From JBPOFM01 sp041391925 (GTDB lineage: Bacteria; Bacteroidota; Bacteroidia; Flavobacteriales; Flavobacteriaceae): a stretch of 64,000 bases of DNA. The DNA is taken from assembly GCA_041391925.1 (NCBI GenBank), contig JAWKNA010000004.1, positions 186,001 to 250,000 on the forward strand, written 5' to 3'. Under the pieces are notes generated by a model. That model saw only the letters and a list, made by a program, of their open reading frames with translations. It was not told the origin of the DNA and made no database searches. This document shows, in pieces, positions 54,802-63,224 of this stretch (position 1 is its first letter; every line of letters begins with the position of its first letter). Position numbers and translations under genes: made by a program.

Positions 54802-55707
54802 ATGAAGACTTTAAAAATTACTCTGCTGTTTTGTCTTGTTACCCTAATTTCTTTTGGTAACATTTCCCCAAAGGAAAAGAACGCTTTGATTGCTCTCTAT
54901 AATTCTACAGAAGGTACTTCTTGGACTAATTCTTGGGATTTGACCTCATCAGAAACTACATGGTATGGAGTTGTGATTGAGGACAATAAAGTGGTGGAAT
55001 TGAATTTGCCTTTCAATAATTTGCAAGGCAGTCTGCCAAATGAAATTGGAGATTTATTGAATTTGCAAAAAATCGATTTTTTTAGAAATGATATTTCAGG
55101 AGCAATTCCAAATTCAATAGGAAATTTAAAAGCTTTAAAAAATTTGAACATTGCTTTCAACAAGTTGGAAGGTAGCATCCCTAACTCCATTACAGAATTG
55201 GAATCATTGGAATCATTACAGCTTTTTATGAACCGTTTGCAAGGAGAAATTCCATCCACCATTGGTAATTTGGAGCATTTGCAACAATTGGAATTGTACA
55301 ACAATCAGTTGTCAGGTGTTATTCCTAATTCTATTACCCAATTAAAAAATCTAAAAGAGTTATTGGTTAGCAGTAACCAATTATCAGGAAAATTGCCTTC
55401 TAAAATTTCAAATTTCAAACAATTGGAAGTATTAAGTGCTTTTGACAATAACTTGTTCGGAACCTTGCCGTCATCTATCGGAGAGTTGACCAATTTAAAA
55501 GAATTGGTTATTGCGAACAATGCCTTTTATGGTGATTTGCCTACTGAAATGGCAAACCTTACCAATTTAAAGGTTTTGATGATTGGCAACAATGATTTTA
55601 AAGGTGAATTGGTAAATCTTGAAAAACAATTTCCTAACCTCACACAGTTTGACTTTGTCAATACTAGAGAAAGGAGCGCGATAGCTACTTTAGATTCAGA
55701 AGATTAA
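54802..55707 (+). CDS. Secreted leucine-rich-repeat protein
   Basis: This 301-residue protein has a signal peptide (about 1-18), an N-terminal cap (KNALIALYNSTEGTSWTN, ETTWYGVVIEDNKVVELNL) and about eight LRRs of the plant-receptor type (LQGSLPNEIGDLLNLQKIDF and similar, 23-24 residues each). It ends without a T9SS sorting domain. The ATG at 54802 gives a clean signal peptide; another ATG lies nine codons upstream. Such proteins may bind partners at the cell surface. Confidence 0.87.
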   Translation: MKTLKITLLFCLVTLISFGNISPKEKNALIALYNSTEGTSWTNSWDLTSSETTWYGVVIEDNKVVELNLPFNNLQGSLPNEIGDLLNLQKIDFFRNDISGAIPNSIGNLKALKNLNIAFNKLEGSIPNSITELESLESLQLFMNRLQGEIPSTIGNLEHLQQLELYNNQLSGVIPNSITQLKNLKELLVSSNQLSGKLPSKISNFKQLEVLSAFDNNLFGTLPSSIGELTNLKELVIANNAFYGDLPTEMANLTNLKVLMIGNNDFKGELVNLEKQFPNLTQFDFVNTRERSAIATLDSED

Positions 55708-55743
55708 TATATTGTGACCTTGTTGTCCGTATGATTTGGGTTT

Positions 55744-55781
55744 AACTCTTTGCGTTTATTTGCAAAGAGTTATTTTTTTTA
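55744..55781 (+). terminator. Terminator of the leucine-rich-repeat gene
   Basis: A perfect 10-bp stem (AACTCTTTGC at 55744-55753, GCAAAGAGTT at 55762-55771) is followed by a run of eight T. Confidence 0.8.
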
Positions 55782-55796
55782 TCAAGAAAAAGCTAT

Positions 55797-55804
55797 TATA
55801 TTTG
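55797..55804 (+). promoter_or_regulatory. -7 promoter element of the initiator tRNA gene
   Basis: TATATTTG matches TAnnTTTG exactly and ends 10 bases before the tRNA 5' end. No TTG at -33. It probably also drives the GIY-YIG gene behind the tRNA. Confidence 0.45.
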
Positions 55805-55814
55805 CAGTCTAAAT

Positions 55815-55921
<107 letters not shown>

Positions 55922-55931
55922 TTGTACAATC

Positions 55932-56186
55932 ATGAATGAATTTGTTGTCTATATTTTATATTCCAAAACACATAACCTGATTTATAAAGGATATACGTCA
56001 AATTTAATTGCTCGTTTTAAAGATCACAACGAATTGGGAAAGAAAGGATGGTCCCATAAGTATAGGCCTTGGCAGGTTGTCCATGTGGAAGTATACAAAA
56101 GTAAGGGCATGGCCCAAAAGAGGGAGGCATTCTTCAAGACAGGTGCTGGGCGTGAATGGATTTCAAAGAATGTTATTATAGGATAG
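55932..56186 (+). CDS. GIY-YIG nuclease family protein
   Basis: This 84-residue protein is a single GIY-YIG domain of the UPF0213-like type: VYILYS and IYKGYTS are the GIY and YIG strands (Y-K-G for YIG), and the conserved Arg (ARF), His (DHN) and Glu (KREAFFK) follow; the end GREWI resembles other flavobacterial members. The family cuts DNA in homing, repair or restriction. The ATG is 8 bases after the tRNA terminator T run, leaving no room for a promoter, so it must depend on read-through from the tRNA. Its stop codon touches the second tRNA-like repeat. Confidence 0.9.
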   Translation: MNEFVVYILYSKTHNLIYKGYTSNLIARFKDHNELGKKGWSHKYRPWQVVHVEVYKSKGMAQKREAFFKTGAGREWISKNVIIG

Positions 56187-56193
56187 GCTCATA

Positions 56194-56207
56194 TCCGCCG
56201 CGGCGGA
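56194..56207. repeat. 14-bp perfect GC-rich palindrome
   Basis: TCCGCCGCGGCGGA equals its own reverse complement and stands out in AT-rich surroundings. It directly precedes repeat copy 2 and follows GGCTCATA, an octamer also present in the tRNA anticodon region. It thus replaces the tRNA anticodon-stem/variable-loop bases. Confidence 0.85.
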
Positions 56208-56267
56208 CACTGGTTCGAGTCCAGTTCCCGCTACTGATGAAGCTTCAAGATTACTTGAGGCTTTTTT
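56208..56267 (+). repeat. 60-bp direct repeat, copy 2 (tRNA 3' part plus terminator)
   Basis: It carries an intact T-arm hairpin, the 3' acceptor strand and a second terminator (stem 56240-56249 / 56254-56263) but no 5' half of the tRNA, so it cannot make a functional tRNA. It is probably the displaced original 3' end, or a target duplication left by insertion of the GIY-YIG unit. Confidence 0.9.
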
Positions 56268-56302
56268 GTTGTTTAGTAGTAAAGCCAGAAAGGCTCAAAA
56301 GT

Positions 56303-56842
56303 TTAATGGCTGAGTTCAAAATCAAAGTGTACCATAATATCCTCTGATATTTTATTTCTAACTATACTTGGAATTTCAATTCCAAAATCGGAGGCCAATA
56401 CTTTAAAATTTCCTTCCATTGAAATACGATTTTCTATTTTGGATATGAGTGTTTTACACTTAAAATCCTTTGTTACACCATGAAATGTAAGCTGCCCTGT
56501 GATATTGAAAGTGTTTTTTGAAACAGACAGTTTTTCTGTAGAAAATTTTTCAATTGTTCCCTTAAAAGTGGCTTTGGGAAATTTGCTTGATTCGGCATAA
56601 TTCTCATTGAAGTGCTCTTCCATCAAAGCATTTTTAAATCGAAAAGCTTTCACAAGCGCCAAGGCGGCAAACTCGCCATTTTCAGTATTGATAATAGCTG
56701 TGACGGAATTGTTGTTCGCTGCTACTTCTTCAAACGAAGGAACAGATGCTTCAAAATTTACAGTCCCCGATTTGGTGATGTATTTGGTCTGGGCAAAACA
56801 ATTGGAGCTTAAAAAAAGTATGGTAATGAGGAATGTTTTCAT
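56303..56842 (-). CDS. YceI family periplasmic protein
   Basis: This 179-residue protein has a signal peptide (about 1-17) and the lipocalin-like YceI fold (KSGTVNFEASVP, FPKATFKGTIEKF, ITGQLTFHGVTKDFKCK). YceI proteins bind long-chain isoprenoids such as quinone precursors. I use the ATG at 56842, which gives the signal peptide. It lies at the end of a row of exported proteins with a c-type cytochrome and a barrel protein just upstream, as is usual in Flavobacteria. Confidence 0.88.
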   Translation of the reverse strand: MKTFLITILFLSSNCFAQTKYITKSGTVNFEASVPSFEEVAANNNSVTAIINTENGEFAALALVKAFRFKNALMEEHFNENYAESSKFPKATFKGTIEKFSTEKLSVSKNTFNITGQLTFHGVTKDFKCKTLISKIENRISMEGNFKVLASDFGIEIPSIVRNKISEDIMVHFDFELSH

Positions 56843-56858
56843 GATGTCTCTATTTTTA

Positions 56859-57224
56859 TTATTCTTCCAATAATCCATTTTCTTCCCATTGAATAATGGT
56901 ATCAATAAGATTTTGAGGTAATCTTGGTCCACCAAATGGCATCAAAAAGCTTAAATCTTGAGAAGAAATCCGATCCAATAACCCTCTGTTTTGAATGGCT
57001 TCTTTCACATTCTCATAAGTAAGCAATGGCATTGGAGCATCGTTTTCAGGAGGATCTGTATGGCAGATAATGCAGTTGTTGTTGATGATGGGTTGAACAT
57101 CGTTTACAAAAGTGACCACTTCTGGCAGCTCTGTTTGGTCTATCAAGTCGCTTTCACTGGCACTCGTACAGCCAAACAGAACTATCAAAAGGGCATAAAT
57201 AGGACGTATGTTTTTCTTCTTCAT
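56859..57224 (-). CDS. c-type cytochrome lipoprotein
   Basis: This 121-residue lipoprotein has a lipobox ending at C19 (IVLFGC) and one haem-binding motif C51-x-x-C54-H55 (CIICHTDPPE), with a probable axial methionine in FLMPFGGP. It resembles the short cytochrome domains (PSCyt1-like) of Bacteroidota. I use the ATG at 57224; the longer frame would overlap the DUF5777 gene. It lies between that gene and yceI. Confidence 0.85.
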   Translation of the reverse strand: MKKKNIRPIYALLIVLFGCTSASESDLIDQTELPEVVTFVNDVQPIINNNCIICHTDPPENDAPMPLLTYENVKEAIQNRGLLDRISSQDLSFLMPFGGPRLPQNLIDTIIQWEENGLLEE

Positions 57225-57234
57225 AGCAATTTTG

Positions 57235-58083
57235 TTAAAAAACACGGCTCAAATTAAATCCAAAATAGATGTTGCCATCACTCCAATCTCCCGACGCCTG
57301 ACCTAAAAATCCATTAGTGTTCATGGCTTGAGCATTTGTAAAATGCATTTGGAAAACATGACCACCAGTTTCCAAATCTATCCCAAAGGATAAAGGGTTT
57401 TTAAAAGGAGAATCTTTAGACCTGTTCCAATGCCAGCCATAATCGGCATTTAATGACCAGCGTTTTCCCAATTTGTATCGCCCTCCAAATCCCATCGCAA
57501 ATTGTGAGTTGTCCTGACTGTCAATGGCAACATAATTGTCATGAAAATAGGTAGGCGCAAGCTCTAACGTCCAATTGGTATTCAATTTTCTTGAAATCAG
57601 TAATTGTGTTGTGTACCCTAAACGATGTTTGAATTTTAATTTGGGCAAATTGTCTTTTTCCAGAGCGGTATTGACCAATAAGGAATGATATCCAACAATC
57701 GTAAAAGGAAAACCGTTATCCGCTTGTCGTGCTATTCGATATTTGATGGAAGATTCATAAATTTTTTGAAAGGAACTTCTGGAAACACTTATATTAAATC
57801 CATCGGAAAGGCCATAAACAGAGTTCAATCGCGTGACGGCGTCATCCAACCCAAAAAAGGTGTCTAGCCCATTTTCAATACTTCCAAATCGATGGGATAC
57901 CACAAAGGTCAATTCTTTTTTGGCAACCAATTTTGTAGATTCAAAATTGACAATCTTCAAACCCTTGAAGGCTGCAATTGCATACTCATTTTGAGTAGAA
58001 TCTACATCAATTTCTGCAAGCAAATCATCTTGTGAAAAGAGCAGAGAGGGCATGCAGAAAAAGATGTAGATGAAATACTTCAT
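57235..58083 (-). CDS. DUF5777 family outer-membrane beta-barrel protein
   Basis: This 282-residue protein has a signal peptide (about 1-17), alternating amphipathic strands, and the family sequences KKELTFVVSHRFGSIENGLDTFFG and GNIYFGFNLSRVF with a C-terminal phenylalanine, all typical of an outer-membrane barrel. It keeps company with the cytochrome and YceI genes. Function unknown. Confidence 0.85.
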   Translation of the reverse strand: MKYFIYIFFCMPSLLFSQDDLLAEIDVDSTQNEYAIAAFKGLKIVNFESTKLVAKKELTFVVSHRFGSIENGLDTFFGLDDAVTRLNSVYGLSDGFNISVSRSSFQKIYESSIKYRIARQADNGFPFTIVGYHSLLVNTALEKDNLPKLKFKHRLGYTTQLLISRKLNTNWTLELAPTYFHDNYVAIDSQDNSQFAMGFGGRYKLGKRWSLNADYGWHWNRSKDSPFKNPLSFGIDLETGGHVFQMHFTNAQAMNTNGFLGQASGDWSDGNIYFGFNLSRVF

Positions 58084-58085
58084 TT

Positions 58086-58676
58086 TTAATTTTTGATAAA
58101 TCGTTTAGTAGTTTTACTACCTTCGGATTGTAATGTCACAAAGTATAAACCTTGTTTTAAAGCGGAAATATCTATTTGTAAATTTTCATTTTGATTAAAT
58201 GCTTTGGATTTTACTTTTTTTCCTAACATATCAGTAATGAGTATTTGTCCTGATGGTATGTTTTGAGGTAAGTCAATAATCAACTTGCTATGGGCAGGAT
58301 TTGCCTGTATATTAAAATTAATTTGGGCTTCCTCGTCAATCCCTAAATTATCCTCAACAGTAATCGTCCCAGACATACTTGCTGCACCGTGTATTCCACA
58401 GAAATAATCATTAGAACCTACAACAGTAAATGTATAAGAGAAAGTTGAACCCACAGGGCCAAGGAAACCGCTGTTGAAAGTTTCTACGGAATTCCCAACC
58501 ACATTTTCTACAGTATGATTTGGGCTTGTCCATGTCCAAGTTACTGTGTCGCCAGTTTCAATGGTAAGGTCGGCGTTAGTTCCAATTCCCATAAACCAAT
58601 CCAGGTTATATGTGGTCTGTGCACTTGCATTTAATATTCCAAAGAATATGATTAATAAATGTAATTTTGATTTCAT
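58086..58676 (-). CDS. Secreted cupredoxin (plastocyanin-like) with T9SS sorting domain
   Basis: This 196-residue protein has a signal peptide (about 1-19), a cupredoxin domain (about 22-108) with a complete type 1 copper site, H54 (PNHTVEN), C93, H96 and M101 (FCGIHGAASMSG), and a C-terminal type A sorting domain (about 118-196, NPAHSKLIID, GLYFVTL, KRFIKN) that sends it through the type IX system. It is an extracellular or surface electron carrier by inference. It lies 2 bases upstream of the DUF5777 gene. Confidence 0.9.
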   Translation of the reverse strand: MKSKLHLLIIFFGILNASAQTTYNLDWFMGIGTNADLTIETGDTVTWTWTSPNHTVENVVGNSVETFNSGFLGPVGSTFSYTFTVVGSNDYFCGIHGAASMSGTITVEDNLGIDEEAQINFNIQANPAHSKLIIDLPQNIPSGQILITDMLGKKVKSKAFNQNENLQIDISALKQGLYFVTLQSEGSKTTKRFIKN

Positions 58677-58783
58677 AATAAATGGTTTTTAAATTAATTG
58701 AAAAAAATTGTTTAATTCTGATTAGAATTTATTTTGCTCCACCGTTACAGTTTTTAATCCCAAAAGACAGTCTAGAATCTATC

Positions 58784-59539
58784 TCATTGTTTTATGAATC
58801 GCTTGGTTTGTGAGGCTTCATTGGAATGAACCGTGATAAGGTAAATTCCTTGTGAAAGTCCCGAAACATCAATTCTTGTTAGGGATTCATTGTTTAAATT
58901 ATCAGTCATTATAAGATGGCCAAGGAGGTTGTGGATTTTGATCTCGCCTTTATCAAGAGCCTGAGAAAATTCCAAATCAAGAAAATTTTCAACAGGATTT
59001 TGAACAATCTTAAAATTGCTGGCATTTTCAAATTCTTCAATGCCCAAGGCAGTTCCCCAAAACTGAGCCCCATTTTGACTGCCATTGCCCATATATTCCA
59101 ATGGAGGAGCTGCAGCTACAAAGGTGCCAGCTGTCCAAATACCTTTGTTTACGGCAACCACTTCCCGTTGGTGACCTGCTGAACCCCATTCCACATAATC
59201 TTGCATCGCTGTGGAAGAGCCAAAGGAACTTGAATTGTAAAATCCTAACTCTGAACTCGAAACCGATAAACTAATATTGGTAGTTACGGTAACTTCTGCC
59301 CCAGCGGCTAAATTAAGAGAACCTTGAGTAACAGTTATCGTACTCAATTGATTGTAGTTTGGGAAATTACAAAGCCAATAAGTTCCTACGTTTACGGTGC
59401 TTCCACCATAATTATGTAACGTTACAGATCCTGTGGCTGGGTTTACAAGTTTTATTCTTACTTGTGAATGTGCTACAATGATAGAACCTAGGGTGATCAT
59501 CATTGTAAAAAATAGTTTTTGTGTGTAATTGTTTTTCAT
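58784..59539 (-). CDS. Secreted lamin-tail-like protein with T9SS sorting domain
   Basis: This 251-residue protein has a signal peptide (about 1-25), a beta domain (about 27-140; VRIKLVNPATGSVTLHNYGG, TYWLCNFPNYNQLSTI, DYVEWGSAGHQ) resembling lamin-tail domains, and a type A sorting domain (about 172-251, NPVENFLDLEF, GIYLITV, KRFIKQ). It is exported by the type IX system. Function unknown. Confidence 0.82.
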   Translation of the reverse strand: MKNNYTQKLFFTMMITLGSIIVAHSQVRIKLVNPATGSVTLHNYGGSTVNVGTYWLCNFPNYNQLSTITVTQGSLNLAAGAEVTVTTNISLSVSSSELGFYNSSSFGSSTAMQDYVEWGSAGHQREVVAVNKGIWTAGTFVAAAPPLEYMGNGSQNGAQFWGTALGIEEFENASNFKIVQNPVENFLDLEFSQALDKGEIKIHNLLGHLIMTDNLNNESLTRIDVSGLSQGIYLITVHSNEASQTKRFIKQ

Positions 59540-59559
59540 TTTGATTGGTTTTTGAAGGG

Positions 59560-59937
59560 TTATTTAATTAATGTACATTGGTCCATTTTGACTTGTTCCA
59601 GCAAATCATCATAGCCTATAACGCGTCCTTTAATCTTTACTTTTGACTCTTTTTTAATAGGTGTTTCCAGACTGTCCATAAGTTGGCAAAATACATGTGA
59701 ATTTAGAGTGAGTTCGGTGACATCGCCTTCAGAAATGGTTCCTGTAATGGCAACGGTTTTATTGAGATATTTTTTTTCACTTATTGAGATATCTGTTATA
59801 AAATCTTTCTGTATAGCATCTGCAGTCAATGAGAATTTGGGCATTTCGGCACTGATATTTCTATGGTCTTGGAACACATAATTGTAACCAATGACAACTA
59901 TCAGTATCAGCAATATGATGACCAGCCATTTTTTCAT
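59560..59937 (-). CDS. Membrane-anchored OB-fold (tRNA_anti-like) protein
   Basis: This 125-residue protein has an N-terminal membrane helix (about 3-22) and an OB-fold-like domain (about 50-125; KYLNKTVAITGTISEGD, KVKIKGRVIGYDDLLEQVKMDQC), the tRNA_anti-like exported family of Bacteroidota. I use the ATG at 59937 rather than the GTG two codons earlier. Function unknown. Confidence 0.8.
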   Translation of the reverse strand: MKKWLVIILLILIVVIGYNYVFQDHRNISAEMPKFSLTADAIQKDFITDISISEKKYLNKTVAITGTISEGDVTELTLNSHVFCQLMDSLETPIKKESKVKIKGRVIGYDDLLEQVKMDQCTLIK

Positions 59938-60028
59938 TTGCACATTTTTTTGATAAACTGCTCCAGAGATAGGGCTGAAGCAGTTTACCTACATTAAAAT
60001 TTGGGGGAGGATAAAACAATCTATTTTT

Positions 60029-60511
60029 CTAATTCATTTCAAAAGTTAAAGTATCAGTGCCACCATTGCCACCGCTTACGTGTATCAAACTTATTTTGGT
60101 GGCTGTTCGCGACGCAATATGCCAATCTTCTGTTAGATCCGCAAAATCATTTGGAGACGAAAAGGATATATTAAAGTCAATATCATCACTGCTATTGCTG
60201 TCGTCATTGCTGTTGTCATCATCGGTAATGGACCAAGCTCCTGTAACAGTTGTGCTACCATTATCTGCAACCAAAGACCCATTGCTATTAAATGTGAAAT
60301 CATAACCATTGAAGTGGTTGGTTTCATCATTGCCAGAATCGATATAACTAGTAATTCTCCAAGTTCCGGTTTGAACAGTGGCCATTACTTCAGCAATCAC
60401 TACGGTATTGTCATTAGGATTTGAACCATCATCATCAGATGACGAACAAGTGGACGACATTAGTGAAAAGCCCATCATTAAGAGCATGCTATAAAAAATT
60501 CCTTTTTTCAT
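60029..60511 (-). CDS. Predicted lipocalin-like lipoprotein
   Basis: This 160-residue exported protein has a signal region and a lipobox-like cysteine at about 22 (SSTCSSSDDD), then a lipocalin-like beta pattern: GTWRITSYIDSG, FNGYDFTFNSNGSLVADNG, TGAWSITDDD, DWHIASRTATKISL. Asp/Ser-rich loops interrupt it. It is similar in layout to the C-terminal third of the next gene upstream (60569-61645), so the two look paralogous. Function unknown. Confidence 0.72.
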   Translation of the reverse strand: MKKGIFYSMLLMMGFSLMSSTCSSSDDDGSNPNDNTVVIAEVMATVQTGTWRITSYIDSGNDETNHFNGYDFTFNSNGSLVADNGSTTVTGAWSITDDDNSNDDSNSSDDIDFNISFSSPNDFADLTEDWHIASRTATKISLIHVSGGNGGTDTLTFEMN

Positions 60512-60568
60512 AATTAAAATTTTTAGGGTTTTAAAGTTTGTTGTTCAATTTTCTTTTTCAAATATGTT

Positions 60569-61645
60569 TTAGTTGCAATTGCTTTCATATCGCATTCTAT
60601 TGTCGTCACCAACACGTAAATCCACTTTTTTTTCTCCAGGATGGTCTTCTATTTCATGCAGATTCCAGTTGAGATTACAATAGCTTAAACCTGGGATGTT
60701 GATGTCCACCATAATATCGTTTCCTGAACCGCTAGTGGACCAAGTTCCATAAGCTGTCGTTGAGTCCCAATAAACAGTAACGGTTCCATTGGTGAAGAAA
60801 TTAAACAGATACCCGTCATACACATCATCATAATCTGTATCATTGCGCTCCAATTTATCCACTGTCCAATCGGAACAGTTGGTCAATAGGTCTCTCAATT
60901 GTACAGGAGAGCATCCATTACAGTCATCATCATTGTAATCATAATCATCATCTTCATCACAATCGTCACTATAATTTTCGATGGCATTTTGTAGATCATT
61001 CAAATTAGAAATGCTTAGGCTTGTGCCATCAGAAATTACAATCGATATGGGAAAATCGATACTGACGATATCGCTATCATCAATGCCATCAATGAAAGTG
61101 TACATCTGTTCATCTGTAGTGATTGTAACAGTAGAAATAATTTCGTTATTGGTATTGAATATGGAGGCGGTGATAGGATATTGAAAGTCAAGGCACTCAA
61201 TATCATCATCGATTTCGTTTTCACCATTACAATTGCTGGAATAATTGTAAAGTTCGCTCATGGAGTTTATCGCCACCTGCGAAAAATCATTCAGAATGAT
61301 GGTAATGGGAAACTCGATTTGAATAGTGTCCGCATCATCGTCATATTCATCAAAGATAGCTTCAATGGTGTCATAGCCTAAACTGGATGTCACCTCTAAT
61401 GACATTCCGTTAACCACAACCGTCACTGGCAATTGAACAGTGAAACAATTGGCGTAATCGATAATATTGTCGATGGAGCCATCGTTCATGGCAGTGCGTT
61501 GCATCAAATTGGCAACTTGGCTATTGGGTGTTAAGGTCTCGTCAGGAGGCGCTTGTTCAAACTCAATTTCTTCTTTTCTGCAAGAACTATTGACGATAAA
61601 AGCCAATGACAGAAGGATTAAAAATAGGTATCTAAGAGTTTTCAA
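60569..61645 (-). CDS. Acidic predicted lipoprotein with internal repeats and lipocalin-like end
   Basis: This 358-residue lipoprotein has a lipobox cysteine at about 22 (VNSSC). Two similar units of about 75-80 residues follow (TVQLPVTVVVNGMSLEVTS to YNYSSNC; DFQYPITASIFNTNNEI to NYSDDC), each with the theme FPI-x-IxxxDG/FS. A strongly acidic Asp/Cys stretch (about 228-245) comes next, then a lipocalin-like domain like that of the adjacent gene. The start is TTG at 61645; no ATG is near. The acidic stretch could bind calcium. Function unknown. Confidence 0.72.
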   Translation of the reverse strand: MKTLRYLFLILLSLAFIVNSSCRKEEIEFEQAPPDETLTPNSQVANLMQRTAMNDGSIDNIIDYANCFTVQLPVTVVVNGMSLEVTSSLGYDTIEAIFDEYDDDADTIQIEFPITIILNDFSQVAINSMSELYNYSSNCNGENEIDDDIECLDFQYPITASIFNTNNEIISTVTITTDEQMYTFIDGIDDSDIVSIDFPISIVISDGTSLSISNLNDLQNAIENYSDDCDEDDDYDYNDDDCNGCSPVQLRDLLTNCSDWTVDKLERNDTDYDDVYDGYLFNFFTNGTVTVYWDSTTAYGTWSTSGSGNDIMVDINIPGLSYCNLNWNLHEIEDHPGEKKVDLRVGDDNRMRYESNCN

Positions 61646-61749
61646 TTTGTATAAGTTTGACTTTATACCATTAAAACAACTTTACTTAAAAAACTCCTGA
61701 ATTTTTTTCGATTTATTTTAATTATTTTTAAATTCTAAATCAAAACCCT

Positions 61750-62274
61750 TTGCCAAAAAACTTAAACGAAACCATTTGTCAGGAACGGATTTTCTCAAGC
61801 ATTTATAAAAAATATGCCCAAGACTTGCATGATTTCCTTTATTATAAATATGGAGAACAGTTCAATCCGAATGATAAAGCTCAAGAAGCATTCATCAAAC
61901 TTTGGGAGAATTGTAAAGATGTATCCATAGACAAAGCAAAATCCTTTTTGTTTACGGTTGCCAATAATATGGTGCTCAACGATATCAAGCATCAGAAAGT
62001 GGTTTTGAACCATCAAAAAGTGAAGCCCAAGGATTATACCAATGAAACTCCTGAATTTTTATTTGAAAAGGAACAATATTTTGAAACCTACCAAAAAGCC
62101 TTGAGCCGTCTTACGGAAGAACAGCGTGTCGCTTTTATGTTGAACAAGGTGGAGGGAAAAAAACATCAGGAAATTGCCGACATGTTGGGCGTCACAAGAA
62201 AGGTTGTTGAATATCGAATTTACACCGCTTTTGACAGTCTTAAAAATGAACTGGAAGTATTTTTGAAAAAATAA
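61750..62274 (+). CDS. FecI-type ECF sigma factor
   Basis: This 174-residue protein has region 2 (YKKYAQDLHDFLYYKYG, DKAQEAFIKLWENC) and region 4 (LTEEQRVAFMLNKVEGKKHQEIADMLGVTRKVVEYRI). It would activate the following fecR/receptor genes when the receptor senses its ligand. The start is TTG at 61750, giving the conserved opening PKNLNETIC. It is followed by fecR after 32 bases. Confidence 0.92.
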   Translation: MPKNLNETICQERIFSSIYKKYAQDLHDFLYYKYGEQFNPNDKAQEAFIKLWENCKDVSIDKAKSFLFTVANNMVLNDIKHQKVVLNHQKVKPKDYTNETPEFLFEKEQYFETYQKALSRLTEEQRVAFMLNKVEGKKHQEIADMLGVTRKVVEYRIYTAFDSLKNELEVFLKK

Positions 62275-62306
62275 TCAGGAGAAACGAAGCTCAAGTTGTT
62301 ATATAC

Positions 62307-63224
62307 ATGAATATGGAAAAAGAATACTTGATAGAGAAATGGTTGAATGGCGAGTTAACGCCTGAAGAGCATGAGGTTTTTAAAAATTTGGATGACTATC
62401 AATTCTATGTTGGTATTGTTGAAAACGCCAAAAACTTTAAGGCTTCCGATATCTCAAAGGTGGATGATTTTGAAACTTTCCATAAAAAATTGAACGCCAA
62501 AAAGGCCGAAGTTGCAAAACCGCTTTGGACAAATCCCTTATTGCGTGTAGCAAGTGTTATCATTATAGCCCTTGGGCTGTATTTCACCTTGTTTTACAAT
62601 CCAACAACTCACATAACAACAGTGGCGCATCAAAAAACAACCATCGCGCTTCCAGATGCCTCGCAGGTGACCTTAAATACTTTATCGGAAGTTGCATTCA
62701 ATAAAAACACTTGGGATAAAAAGCGTCAGGTCAATCTGAAAGGCGAAGCTTTTTTTAAAGTCCAAAAAGGAAAAACATTTGATGTCATTACTTCCGATGG
62801 GCGGGTGACGGTAGTGGGAACACAATTCAGCGTTAAACAGCGTGATAATTATTTTGAGGTCAAGTGCTACGAAGGCATTGTAAAGGTAACTTCAAATTCC
62901 ATTTCAGATACGCTTACCGTTGGAGAAACCTATCGCATCTTGGATGGCAAATTATCACAAAACAAAACCACCTCCAAACAACCACAATGGATGGACAACA
63001 TCAGCAGTTTTGAGGCCGTTCCTTTTAAAGAAGTCATTGCCGAACTGGAAAGACAATATGATGTGACTGTAGATATACAGAACATCACGCAAAATCCATT
63101 ATTTACGGGTGGGTTTGTGCATGATAAGTTAGATAACGCTTTGATGTCTATTACGCAACCTTTAAATTTAACCTATAAAATAGTTTCGTCAAAGGAAGTT
63201 ATCATATATGGCCATAAAAAATAG
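62307..63224 (+). CDS. FecR-type anti-sigma factor
   Basis: This 305-residue protein has a cytoplasmic N-terminal region (1-75), one membrane helix (about 80-100), the periplasmic FecR domain (HQKTTIALPDASQVTLNTLSEVAFN, VNLKGEAFFKV, GTQFSV) and a C-terminal DUF4974/STN-like end (about 225-300). It passes the signal from the receptor's N-terminal domain to the sigma factor. It overlaps the receptor gene by 17 bases. Confidence 0.93.
   Translation: MNMEKEYLIEKWLNGELTPEEHEVFKNLDDYQFYVGIVENAKNFKASDISKVDDFETFHKKLNAKKAEVAKPLWTNPLLRVASVIIIALGLYFTLFYNPTTHITTVAHQKTTIALPDASQVTLNTLSEVAFNKNTWDKKRQVNLKGEAFFKVQKGKTFDVITSDGRVTVVGTQFSVKQRDNYFEVKCYEGIVKVTSNSISDTLTVGETYRILDGKLSQNKTTSKQPQWMDNISSFEAVPFKEVIAELERQYDVTVDIQNITQNPLFTGGFVHDKLDNALMSITQPLNLTYKIVSSKEVIIYGHKK

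Noticed and set aside
56156..56347. 63-codon plus-strand frame over the second tRNA repeat
   Set aside because: It is composed of repeat, palindrome and terminator sequence and reads into the antisense of yceI; no protein features.
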